Shown in pieces: positions 47,725 through 59,600 of a DNA stretch of 64,000 bases. The DNA lies in contig CM067531.1 of the NCBI GenBank assembly GCA_034509925.1, forward strand, positions 5,736,001 through 5,800,000, given 5' to 3'. This DNA comes from Hirudinaria manillensis (Eukaryota > Annelida > Clitellata > Hirudinida > Hirudinidae). The position numbers were made by a program, and so were the translations under genes. A model generated the notes under the pieces. It saw only the letters and a program-made list of their open reading frames with translations. It did not search any database and had not been told where the DNA came from. The first letter of the stretch is position 1, and every line of letters begins with the position of its first letter.

Positions 47725-48479
47725 AGACTTAGTGTCTGAGAAATCCAGCTTTTAATGAGAGAAGTAAAAAAGATAATCAACCACAAACGCACAAGTTATC
47801 AATCAAACGTGCATAATAAATAACCTGACGACCGCACACGTACAACTCATGCACCTAATTGATTCCTTTCCCTGCCTCGATTGACAGTCCCGCTACTGGT
47901 TTCGATCGTCTTTTTATGTTTCAATTCCCATCAACATGTAAAACGAAGCAACAGACAACAATTCGCCTGCTAACTTCACAGAAACATTTTGTAAATTGCC
48001 GCCACAAAATGAAGGTCTGTGGTGAATACTTTTTGTGTACTTTTTTTTAAAACATAAACAATGGAATTAGGAAATTCCCATCTCAGATGGCGAACATAAA
48101 ATGAATTTTATGCATTCGGTTAACTCCGAAGAAGCTCCGAGAAGACGTTAATAAACAAAGAAAGAGGATCATCGGTCGAAAACAAAGTAGGAAGACACAA
48201 GCAGGAATCTATCAAAAAGGTAATTAACAAATCAAATTATGTAATGCATTAGTTGCTTATCTCTTGCAAACTATTGTTTATTTTTACAAAAACTTCACGT
48301 GCGACTGATTAGCGGGTATGGCCATCACGTACGGCCATCAATTCGGAAGTGTTCGCAATCGCCACGCAAACGGATGCAACCTCACGCAAGTTTGAATTCC
48401 AAACGTCCTGCATAAGGTCATAGACGGTGAGTTCTGGATGACTAGCTGCAATAAATTAAACAAAAACCTAACTCCGGGA
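47725..48479. other. Spacer between hAT-like element and NDST
   Basis: No exon recognised. Should contain the NDST 3' untranslated region. Confidence 0.4.
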
Positions 48480-51400
48480 TCACCTCAGACTGTAATTCAA
48501 TTCTCTCGTCAACCAATTCGGAATCGGACGATCGTACGTTTTGAGGAGATTGTAAAGTTCGACGTTGGGTTTGTGATAATAATTGGAGAGGAAATTCTTC
48601 GAAAAGCCGTCCATCGGAGGATATTTGCGACCTTTTCCGGATCCCAGGCATTTTAATTTGTTTCCAGAATACGGACAATAGAATCCCTTCTTAGGACTGA
48701 ATCTGAAGAAGAAATAGGAATATTTTATAACAATTCATTGGACATGAAAATTGATCTTTCAAATGTCAATTGTTACTCGATAGTTGAATTGATACAAAAT
48801 ATAATATATAATATGTACAATAAAACATAAATACTTCTGCAAATAAATAAATTCAATCACTTGATGATTGTTGAGTAATTGAGTCTATTTTTCACTTCAA
48901 TGAAGTTTTGAACCTCCTCCATCACCGACACAGGATCAATTCTCAGTTTCTCTCCATCTAAGATGAACATCTGCAAATACCATTGAAACATTTCAAATGT
49001 CAGAGACTTGTTCATCACGTGCCGTTGTTCAATTTCCATTTTATATTTGTCAGCCAAACTAAATGAAGCAAAACTAAATAATTTATAATCACCTTCCAAC
49101 CTAAATGAAACTTGCTAGACACTTAATAAAATTCATTAATATTATTATTATTTAATAATTTTATTATTATTATTTATTAATTTTATTATTATTATTAATA
49201 ATAATAATAATAAACTTCCAACCTGTTCCTGTGGAAATTGTCTGAACCACTTTTCTAAATGATGAACGAAGAGGCCGGGCACGAGACACTTCCTCGAGAG
49301 TTCAAGGAGTTCGGAGGGGGAAGTTTGGTTGGCTGTGACGACTTCGCGGAAGGAATAAGTTTTTGCTGTCGGGTTGTCGTGGGATAAAATGTGCTGTTGG
49401 ATTGGAAAAAGTATTAATTAAGTACTCGATGGTGATGAACATTACAAATCGATAATTTAAGTTGTGGTTGTTGTTGCGAGGGTATTAAGTTATCAGCATG
49501 CACAGGTAGAATGAATAACATTTCTCTACTTGTCAATAACGCCAACAATCAGTTACAAGTCATTTTTGCAATCTGGCTGACACTGCCAAGGATTGCCATT
49601 GCATTAAGGAACTGTATAAAATAGGAGACAAATTAAGAAGTGCCCTTGTATCCTAGAAGGATGCTTAAGGATGCTTATCTGAAGATGGACAAAATACAAA
49701 TTACGTCAAGAAATGTGAGTTTATACCTGGTACCATGAGTATGCCCTGACCGAGGGGTCAATAATTATGGAGACCAGTTTGACTCTGGGTAGGAGGCTGG
49801 AAATCCTGAGAGGAGCTGTACTTTCGGTGAAGTAATTGGCACTCTTCTCGAACAACAGGTTTTCGGACGAGTTTTCGACCGAAGGGAATTGTTGCATGTA
49901 CCTTTGGATAAGCAGTTCAATAAGCGGTTCAATAAGAAATATTTCAACTTATGTACTCAATGATTTTACTTCTAATGTCCCTGCATCTATCATTTTTATA
50001 ATTAAAAATGTATCGCTATTACAAATCAGTTCAGGTTCAGGCCTTATTAGAAAATTGCACCTATTAAACTTGGATCAAGCAGTTTTAGGATTTTTTTTGA
50101 AGAAAATGCCAAAAAACACAAAGTTCTAATTTGAAAGAAGTTCGTGACAAAGTTAATGCATTGAAATGGAAGGTTAGTAATACAAGAAATGTATGTGATT
50201 ATATCTAATGTGATTAAATAATGATTTTGCAAGACCAACCAGTCAATCCCTTTCTTGTAAGCATCTCCAACAAAAAACTGAACTTCCTCAAAAGTGTTGG
50301 GATTGTGAAGGTTGGAGACCAGCGAAGGATGAAGACTCAGGTATGTCGACAGAGCAGTGGAACCTGAAAGGATGTTTGTGAGGATTGTAATAAATAATTA
50401 ATTTTAATTAATTAATTTTAATAATTAATAAATATTTCAATTAATTAATTATTGCAATACTTAATTTCTATGAATCACAAATCATTCAAACTATTGAACA
50501 TATTCCACAAGAGATATTTTATTTATTTCATTTATTAACATAAAATTCATTGCAAATTTATCAATGATTTGTTAACATGGTAATATTGCAAGTTTACATT
50601 GTTGAGAATTTTATAAATTTTAATACCAGTCTTCTGTGGTCCCAAAATGATAAGACTTGGAAGCTGGTTGCAAGATTTATTGGGCGACCATATGGCCTTG
50701 TGGCGTTTGCTAAGGCAGGGGTTCTTGAAATTAATTCATAAGTTATTAATTATTTACTATTAACAACAGTTACTATTAATATTTATTTACAATAATATAC
50801 TCCGTCAATCATCATCTATCATGAAAGTACAAAATGAGAACATGGATAACATAATGATATCATCAAGAAAATATTGAAAGTAAACAAGTACCAACCTTCC
50901 AAATAGGATCCACTTCTTCAGGAAAAGATTTGAAATAATAATCTGCCAACTTCAGCGGCTCCACTGTTCTGAGGTTCAAATTAGTCCAGCACTTGATGAA
51001 CTTAAAAAGATTTTCGAAGGTGTACAGAGCCAGACGATCGTTGCCATAGTTCGGGAGATGAGTCATGATGACCACGACCTGAGAAATAATTGAATGAAAC
51101 AATTCGACAAGTAATAATAAACCATTTTGAAATGGATGCAATTATAAAATATCTATTTCTAACTAGATAATATAATAATATAATACCATATATATATATA
51201 TATATACATATACGTATATATAATAATATATTGTAAATTTCAAAGACTTGCTCAAAATGTGAAGTTATGATACTGATGATATGATACTCCAATGAATGAG
51301 CTTCTACCGATCTTAAATATTACTTAACATACCACAACCTCCTAACTAAATTGTTAAGTAATTAAACATTCCGTTGTTAATTAAATAATTGCACGTGGAA

Positions 51401-54084
51401 ACAATAAATGAATGAAATGAATGAAATTTTTTCAAAAGAAGAACAACGAATGAGTGATTAGTGGATCCTCACAGGATTAAAAAGAAGGGTCTGAAAGAGT
51501 TCTCCTCCTTTGATGTTGGAATTGAGTTTCAATTTACCACCAGGATACTTGTCCAGGAATATCGTGTGACTGAACAGGCCACAAGTCTGCCTCGGAAGCA
51601 CCTTTTATTAAATTAAAAGAAATTATTAAATTGATTAATTAATAATTAATAAAATGGATTAAATTAAATAAAATCAAATTAATTTCACTTAATCTATAAG
51701 CATCATTTGGATTCTTGGTATTAATAACTATAACCATTATAAATCACTGCTAGAAATTGGTTAAAAAAAACTAAAGACTGATAAATTTATCAAATTGAGA
51801 GCCCAAAATTTTGCAAACAGTTCATGCCTGGACATCTCTGTGGATGAAACCCCTCCTGTGCCTGGCAGGTCTCAGGTTGGGATATTCTTCGGTGCTCGTC
51901 ACTCGGATGTTCCACACCTGTTTCCAGGCTTCGTAGAGTTCTTCGTGGACCGGGAAAACCCCGGAGTGGTAAGGAGCGACGGCATAACTCGAGTTCACCA
52001 GGATGTTGTGCATCTAAATGACATTTGTTGCCATTTAGAACAAAATTTTTAAAAAATTAAATAAAACTATTTTTTGAAAATTAAATAAAACTACTTTTGC
52101 AAATGCTCTGTTTTTCTCCATATCTTCAATGAGACTGCTAAGATTGAACATGTGGGCCTTGCTGTGACTCCAGGTGTGACCAAACCACCAAAATTCTTGT
52201 TTGTTTTCTTAAATTAAAAATAATTTAATCTTATTGTATTGATTGCATCATATCAAATGTATTAGATTCCCACAATTGTATTATGTAATTGCTCAATTCA
52301 TTTGCAAGTCTTGTTTCAGTCTGTTTTATAAATTTAAAGATTCAGATTGAATGATGAACCAACTTTTATTACATTTAAATAATAACAATGATAATAATAA
52401 TAATAATAATAACAATAATAATAATAATCACTGATATTGATATTATTACAGCACTCACAAGGACTTCCTTAGAGGTTATTTCTATTCTTAAAATAAATGA
52501 GCAAATTCTTTACAACTTGAGAAATGATAAAAAATGGAGACTTAAAGATCAAAGAATATGAAACCATTCATCATTGTTTAGGAAAATGTTTGAAGCACTT
52601 ATGAACTACTCTGACCTAAGTAGATAAGGAATATCATAAATATCTTACAATTTAATTCTGCAAAAGTATCATGAGACTCGTTTGTGAGACTCGGCAATTA
52701 CCTAAGATTTATATTTTCAAATTTATATCTATTTAATTAATTAATTCTATAGTTAATTAAATAAATAAAAACAAACCAAGAAGTGTCTCGTCGCCTTCAT
52801 TTTCATCCTGCGTTCCATGCTTGTAATATTTGCCCGAGAATCCAAGGTTGAATCTGAAGTCTTTGACAACACTTTTGATTCTTTTCTGAGACTCTATCAA
52901 AGCCTGCAAATTCAAGCAATCAAAACTGATTTCCACAAAAAAAAATATATCCATCTCAAAGCCTGAAAAAGTGACTATTGTCATAAATCATTATTCACAA
53001 TTACAAACTGGGTTAATATTTACTATGATCATTGTCTAAACACTCTTTAATAGCAAAAAGTAATGCATACCATAACATCTGATTTTGTCATTCTTGTGTA
53101 TGGTTTTCCAACAAATATGTCATCAATATCTATCAAAACATTCCTTTCAAGTTCCATGCTCAACTTTCCATGAGAAATAAATGACAGGACATCCATGAAC
53201 AATGGAAGGTGAAGCCAGAAACGGAATCCAAAACCAAAAAATACTTTTTGTATGCCGTCCGTGAGGCCCTTATCTCTTATTATTGGAGAAAATTCACATT
53301 TTTCAAAGAGGCAACCCGTCTTTATTGTATCGTCGTTCAGTACAGAAGTAGATACGGGCTCAAAAGTGGAGTGATTACTGTAAAACACTGTCCATTTTTT
53401 AGAATGGGCATTGCCATCAAGGTCAATGGAACCAGGTCTAGTAATCCTTAAAACAGGGGACTTTGCATTAATCATGTATTTGCTTATAACCATATTTGTG
53501 TTGATATAAAGTGGTAGGGACTTCACCTGAACATTACTAAGAACCTCTGAAGTTTGAGCAAATGCTAAAATGCCAACTTGGAATCTGATACAGTAGTTAT
53601 TGATTATTACTTGATTCCAAGAATCCAGATTTGAATAAGATTCTAATTTTTCAAATATAATGGTGCTATAAATTCCTTGATTTCTATTAATGAGTTGAGG
53701 TAGTGGCTTGTCTAGATGAGTCACTTTATATTTGAATCGTAATGACTCCAAAATGGTCACAAGTTCTCTCAAAAGACCAGAATAGGGAATCTCTGCCACT
53801 ATTAGCACTTTAGGTCCTGTTAGGTATGTTTTAGTTTCGTTAACGTGGTCGTTTATTATAGAGCTTCCATAATTCTGTTCAATTGGACATTGCACGATAT
53901 CCTGAGGAAAATGCATATTTACTACTTCAGGGGTTAAGTTAATAAGATAATGGGCCAAAATGAAAAATGAGGCAGATCCAAAAAGGATTAGCAATATAAA
54001 TCCTTTTAAACTAAATCTTTTGACAGAGACTAGTCTTATAAACATATTTATAAAATTATGCAATATATTTCCTTTAGGAATCAT
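48480..54084 (-). CDS. Heparan sulfate N-deacetylase/N-sulfotransferase (NDST/sulfateless)
   Basis: Golgi type II membrane enzyme that removes acetyl groups from GlcNAc in nascent heparan sulfate and N-sulfates them. The first exon (54084-53071, 338 codons) has a short cytoplasmic tail, signal anchor ([20 protein letters not shown]) and the start of the deacetylase domain, ending [17 protein letters not shown]. Further exons: 52903-52777 ([20 protein letters not shown]), about 52209-52094 ([17 protein letters not shown]), about 52014-51828 ([20 protein letters not shown]), about 51602-51476, 51079-50897 ([19 protein letters not shown]), about 50728-50632, 50364-50240, 49900-49775, 49394-49221, 48972-48863 and 48700-48480. 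The sulfotransferase domain has the PAPS 5'-phosphosulfate loop GPQKTGSTALS and 3'-phosphate site [16 protein letters not shown], and the C-terminal [14 protein letters not shown]. All domains are present, so it is probably functional. Confidence 0.95.
52383..52430. repeat. AAT/AAC microsatellite in NDST intron
   Basis: Run of AAT units with AAC variants, non-coding. Confidence 0.9.
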
Positions 54085-54855
54085 GATCAGAAGCCTTCTC
54101 GCGATCTATATGGCTTATTTACAAACTTAAAAAGTTAAACCAAAGACCAATGCTACACTATTGATATTTCATTAATGCAATCAAAAATATGGACACTAGA
54201 AAAAATTTGAAAACGCATATGGAATTTTATTATTTGCTTAAATTCATATTTGAGAATCAGCACTACTTGTTGCAGCAGGTATCGGTAAAATAATGCAATT
54301 ATTGTTTAGTGAAATTAATGTAACATGTTATTGTAACGCATAAAAATTAACTTTCATATTATTCTATTATTTTCAATGTTGAAGTTCTTGAAAGTGAACC
54401 AAAGCTCATAATTGTATCAGTCGAACAGCTCCTTGTACCAAAAAATGCACAAATTGAAAATAATATGAATAGAATTTTAATTGAGTTGGAACTTCCACTA
54501 AATGAATTATAAGTGAAATTAAATAATTGAAGGAGACCATGTTTTGGAATTCCAGATTAATCTCATTATTTCCCAGCTAACACACCCGGAGGAACCCGCA
54601 TAGCCTGCCCGGCTATTAGTCTCGGGTTGTCCAGCCTAATCCCAGACATTATACATTGGCTACCCAGCCATATTCCGGTATCATTAATCGCGGATCAACC
54701 GCATCCAACCCGCCGCAACTAATGACTGATGACCATACATATAAAATCTTTATTTTAAAAAAATCATTCATTCATCAACAGATCTCTTTCGACTTCCAGC
54801 TCCTCTGCCTCTGGAATTTCCAAACCACTTTTTCTCTAAATCATGGATGGTGGAG

Positions 54856-54880
54856 TTTGGTGTGTTAAGATTCTTTTGCA
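54856..54880 (+). repeat. 25-bp direct repeat, left copy
   Basis: TTTGG(T) followed by gtgttaagattcttttgca. The same 25 bases with one mismatch recur at 55721-55745, 865 bp away, in the same orientation. Confidence 0.85.
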
Positions 54881-55720
54881 CTGCATCCGATTAAGAAAAG
54901 TAGCACATGGCTGAAAGCTCTACAAAGTACATTCTCAGATTGTCCAGAGGCCTTTTTACATACTGCCCTGTGAGATTAAATGCTCTGGTCTTATCTTTGG
55001 TTATATGTCTTCATTAATTAGAGTTTCAAGATTTGAAATAATTTCCTTAACAGCTTAATTTCTCCATATCCGTTTTAGCAACGTGAAATGACAAAGATTA
55101 ATTTGACTGAAGAACCTGTGACTGATGCAAATTGGTTTCTTACTTTTACCGTTTGCCAAATTTCATGTAGAAATGATTTTGATGAAAGCGGAACTAATTT
55201 ATCCACTTGTCTTTTTTCCTTTGGTTGCCTGTACAATTTTTAATTCGGTAACCAGTTAATACAGTATGTTACAAGAAATTATTTAAGATGTGACAAATTG
55301 GGCCTATAAACTAACAAATCGGTAAATCTAAATCAAACTCAAGACATGTTCAAGTAGATATACCCTAGCTTCGACGAAAGGTTTTGCGGGGTTGGTTCAA
55401 CGTTTTGGTTTAAAATGGAAGGATATCCTCGAGGGACATTTATGTCAGCTGGCCTTGGCTTTTTCGCATCAAATTTAATCACTTAAGAGAGGCTTGCCTT
55501 TCCTGTTGTTAAACCAATGGTGTCGCGGAACATGTGTGAGTTTGCAGACCGCAGGAACAAAATTTTTATCTCCTACCATACCAACAGTGACTTACCCGCT
55601 AAATGAGATCATTTTTTCTCTTGACTAGAACAGGCACTTCATAGTGGCATTGTTCCTATGTGGTCGCAAGGTTGTATTACGAATACCGATGCACAAATGA
55701 ACCGCAGCTCTAACCACTGC

Positions 55721-55745
55721 TTTGGCGTGTTAAGATTCTTTTGCA
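55721..55745 (+). repeat. 25-bp direct repeat, right copy
   Basis: TTTGG(C) followed by gtgttaagattcttttgca, 24 of 25 identical to 54856-54880. It is too long for an ordinary target-site duplication; a short terminal direct repeat or a rearranged insertion is possible. Confidence 0.85.
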
Positions 55746-56189
55746 TCCCGATGCATTCTAATGACGCGGCGTCACTCGTACGCCTCCAAATCAATTAGGG
55801 GCAGTCCCCCTACCTATCAAAGTGCACCTTCAGCCACTTTTTTTGCGCGAGAAACCAGACACAAAATTTGCGCAACACCTCACAACAGTAATTTGTTAGT
55901 GTCTAGGAAGGCCTCGTCCTTCGTAATAACCAATTTCCAATTAAAGTCGGGATTACGCGGATCGCTGGGTCAAGGTATAGGTTCCAAGGACGCGCCACAG
56001 ACTATCCGGCGAGGGACATCTAATCTCATCGAGTGGGTACTACTCGGCACCCCTGTCAGCGAAATAACGAAAAAACGTAATGAAAATAAAGTGCATTCTG
56101 TCCTTCACTAAAATACTCTATATGCACACTTCAGTCCCCGTGATAAACATCTATCACAAGACAGTAACAATTTATTTAGTCGCCTCCAC

Positions 56190-56257
56190 ACAGCTAGCAC
56201 AAAGCTTCCAAAACGGCATTTACAGCCAGCACAAAGCGTCCAATAACGGCGTTCACA
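56190..56257 (+). repeat. Two tandem ~34-bp units
   Basis: Two diverged adjacent copies containing AGCACAAAGC(T/G)TCCAA and ACGGC(A/G)TT(T/C)ACAGCC, followed by a partial third (CAGCACGTTG). Located in the less AT-rich spacer. Confidence 0.75.
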
Positions 56258-56639
56258 GCCAGCACGTTGTCTCGCCAGAAGAAATAAGCAACAAGAAGCG
56301 AATGATTTTTGATGTTCGACACAAAACCAAAGAATGGTCGCCCTCACTCGACGTACGCCACGACAATCAAAGTGTCAAAGAAGAAACTTTGATCACAAGT
56401 ATAAAATGCTAACACAGGGTTTTGTTTCAAGTATATCCTTGATGTTGAAATATAAATGGGACTTGACTTAAGCAAGATATCAGGTGTGATGGAAGCAAAG
56501 CAAACTACCAACCATTTAAATCTAACAAGATGCAGAATTTCGAAATTTTTCCATTGTTTTAAGTCACAACAGACAGTAAAATTAAAGACATTAAATCAAG
56601 CAATGTCAAAAGAATGATAATTTCTAGAGTTTAAGAACA

Positions 56640-59600
56640 TCAATTGATGAATAGGTCTTTGGTGAATGAAATGTAATCGTAGGCGTCCGGGAGTTGACGG
56701 CCCGTGGAATCTTTGTAGAGCTTCATGCGGTTTCTGCAATATTCTGCTTGTTCTTTCGTCAGGTTCTGAAGAATAAAGATCACGTCAAAGATCGGTCCGT
56801 GTTTGTAAACATAATCGATAAATAGTATGGAAAGGAACAAGCTTCTTCCTTCTCATCACAGTTAATTCAACATCATCACACAACTTACAGCAAACAATTC
56901 ATTGGATGTTATGTATGGCTTGTCTCCAGTAGTCAGAGCTCTGAATGCAGCCTCGACTTCTTGAGCCGATTGGACGTTCTCGGTCTCTCTGCTTATCATG
57001 AATGCCATGTATTCTTGAAGCGAAACAAATCCGTCCCTGCAAGAAAACAATGCAAGACGATTCTAAAGATCCGGAAAACACTAACAATTTGGGTTTGTTA
57101 AAAGTCATTACCTGTTTGGATCGACATGGCTTAAAATATCTTCAAACTCAGGATCTTTTTGTCCTTCCTCTACCATTGGAAGGTCGTTTCCAAGAGCTCT
57201 CAAACAGGATTTGAACTCTTGATGGTTCAAACGACCGGTCTTGTCTTTATCGAAATGTCTATAGGCAACATTTTAGGAAATACTCAATATTCAAGTCTAT
57301 ATTTGGCAAAACACCCAGTTACATTATGTCACAATAGGTAAGAATTACTGTTAAAAAGTTATTAAAGCAAGACTATAAAATCATTAATTACTTGAACATC
57401 ATGCTGAATTCTCTAAGAGCATCTTCCGTAACTCCACTCTGATTGCTGATGAAGAAGAACAATTTCAATAACAACTTGTTGAGTATTTCATATCAAAGAA
57501 TAAGAAACACATGCCATGCTTGTATCTGTTGCTCTAAGTTGTGTTGCATCCTCATTCCCAGCTGATCCAATTGGTCCCACTGCTGAGCCAGTCCAACGGT
57601 ACTGTGTTCTGTATATCTGCATTAAATTGGTCATTATTTCTTTACTAAAAACTATCTGCAAATGACTTAAATGATTAAACCTGCATAAAATCTTTCAATT
57701 TAGTAACTACCCTGTATCCAACTACATAGAGTTTTCAAATATCTTGAAAGAAGGGTCGATTATTTCATACAATAACATGTTATGCATGTTAACCTATTTC
57801 AAACCACAATATGTTATGCATGTTAACCTATTTCATACCACAATATGTTATGCATGTTAACCTATTTCATACAACAATATGTTATGCATGTTAACCTATT
57901 TCATACCACAATATGTTATGCATGTTAACCTATTTCATACCACAACATGTTATGCATGTTAACCTATTTCATACCACAATATGTTATGCATGTTAACCTA
58001 TTTCATACAAATAATATGTTATGCATGTTAACCTATTATCGAGAATTAGTCTTTCTTCGAGGCTTGCACTCAGCTCTTCGATTCTCTTCAAAAGACTTCT
58101 CTGGGAACGAACTTCAGCTGATTTTTTCTGGAGGAAGTGCAAATGTCCATAAATGAACGACCGCATTCGGTTTTTATGACGGCAACATCGGTGCAGACAT
58201 CACAACCAATGGACGTAATGGTTATCAAATCACAAAACACTATTCATACCTTAGTAGCTTCTAACTGTTGTTCTAGTGTTCCAGAACCTTCAGTCATTGC
58301 AGCCCTTTAATTAGAAAAATAACAGCATAAATAAAACATTTAGTCAATAAAAATAAATAAATAGAAGAAAATCACTTAAAAAGCAAAAATACTCACCCAT
58401 CTAAAAGCCAGAGCCTGACAAAAAATAAAATATTCAAATCATTAGAAAATCAAACATTAAAAAAAAAACATTCCAATACTTAACAATGGGGTAACTAGTA
58501 TAATAAATAAATAAATAAAGTTTTAAGTGTTACATTATTAATATCTAAAATACATCGTTTAGTCTTTCTAAGGAGTTATCCATTTTGAATAAACTCCACA
58601 AAAAAACTTCTGTCGCACCTTGTGTCGGTCAACCATTGGTGGAATGCATTTGCGGTTACGGCGAATTGTTTTCTGAGTTCGTCGTTGTCTTCTTGGCGAT
58701 GCTGTTCGCTCAAGAGTTCTGCGTCTCTTTCCTTGTAAACGAATTAACAATTGAAATTAAAACAAAGAAACAATAAAAAATGTAATTTCCAATCAACCTG
58801 GATTATCTTCTGGAGATTCTTCCAGGTATCTTCAAGAGCTTCCATTGTGAACCAAGTGTAAGGGTTTGGACCAACATTGAAGCTTTTAATCTGTTTGTCC
58901 AATTGGGCGAGTTGATTGAAATCTGCTTCGGCCGTGCTCAAAGAAGCCTTGAACTGATCTTGAGCTTCTCTCAAAGTCTAAAAAGATTATTTGTTGGGCC
59001 GTTAAGAAACCGCAGTTGCACGACTCAGTCAGAGATATTAAGCGACGTTTAAAATAAATAATTGTGAAATTATGAATGAAACGATGATGAATATTATAGA
59101 TAATTAGAATCTTAAACATCCCTAACCCTGATCTCCTCGACTGAGTTGCATCTCACGGGATCGGTGAGATCTTCCTCTGCATTTTCGAACCAAGAGTTGA
59201 ATGCCGAGGCCTTCTTGGCAAAAGTCAAGTACAGGTCCTCCACCTGCCTGTACTGCTCTTGCAGGCGAAGAAGTCTTTGCTTTCGAGCATCGGAATCCTG
59301 GAGGAGTCTCTGCCATCTGGAAAGAAAGAAAAACGTCGGATACACGACGGCGGTTCGACGTCGAATGCGACTCGAAGTAAATACGACCTCGACATGACGT
59401 CATTGTATCTCTTCTCGATTGCTGGAGTTTGAGAATGCCTTGAAGTTACGAGTTGATCTTTGAGAGAAGTTATTGTTTGTATTCCTTCCTTTTCAAATGC
59501 TTGCAATCCAGCATCAAAAGTCTCCTTAATGGTAGCAAATCATATTTTGTCAGGAAAATTTGTTTATAGCAAGCAAATAAATAAATTAGAAACTACTTGT

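Larger units (their letters stand above)
54085..56639. other. Spacer of less AT-rich composition between NDST and alpha-spectrin
   Basis: The left part resembles other AT-rich spacers. From about 54570 to 56400 the sequence is visibly richer in G and C (CCCGGAGGAACCCGCATAGC near 54590; GGATTACGCGGATCGCTGGG near 55950) yet carries no recognised protein. Plus-strand frames at 55761-56111 (116 codons) and 56080-56412 (110 codons) overlap in different registers and show no known domain. The segment also holds direct repeats described separately. A decayed insertion is one explanation. It must include the NDST promoter and the alpha-spectrin 3' end. Confidence 0.5.

Noticed and set aside
55761-56412. 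Two overlapping plus-strand frames of 116 and 110 codons
   Set aside because: They are in different registers, the second contains the 34-bp repeat, and neither shows a domain; reported only as part of an unusual spacer.
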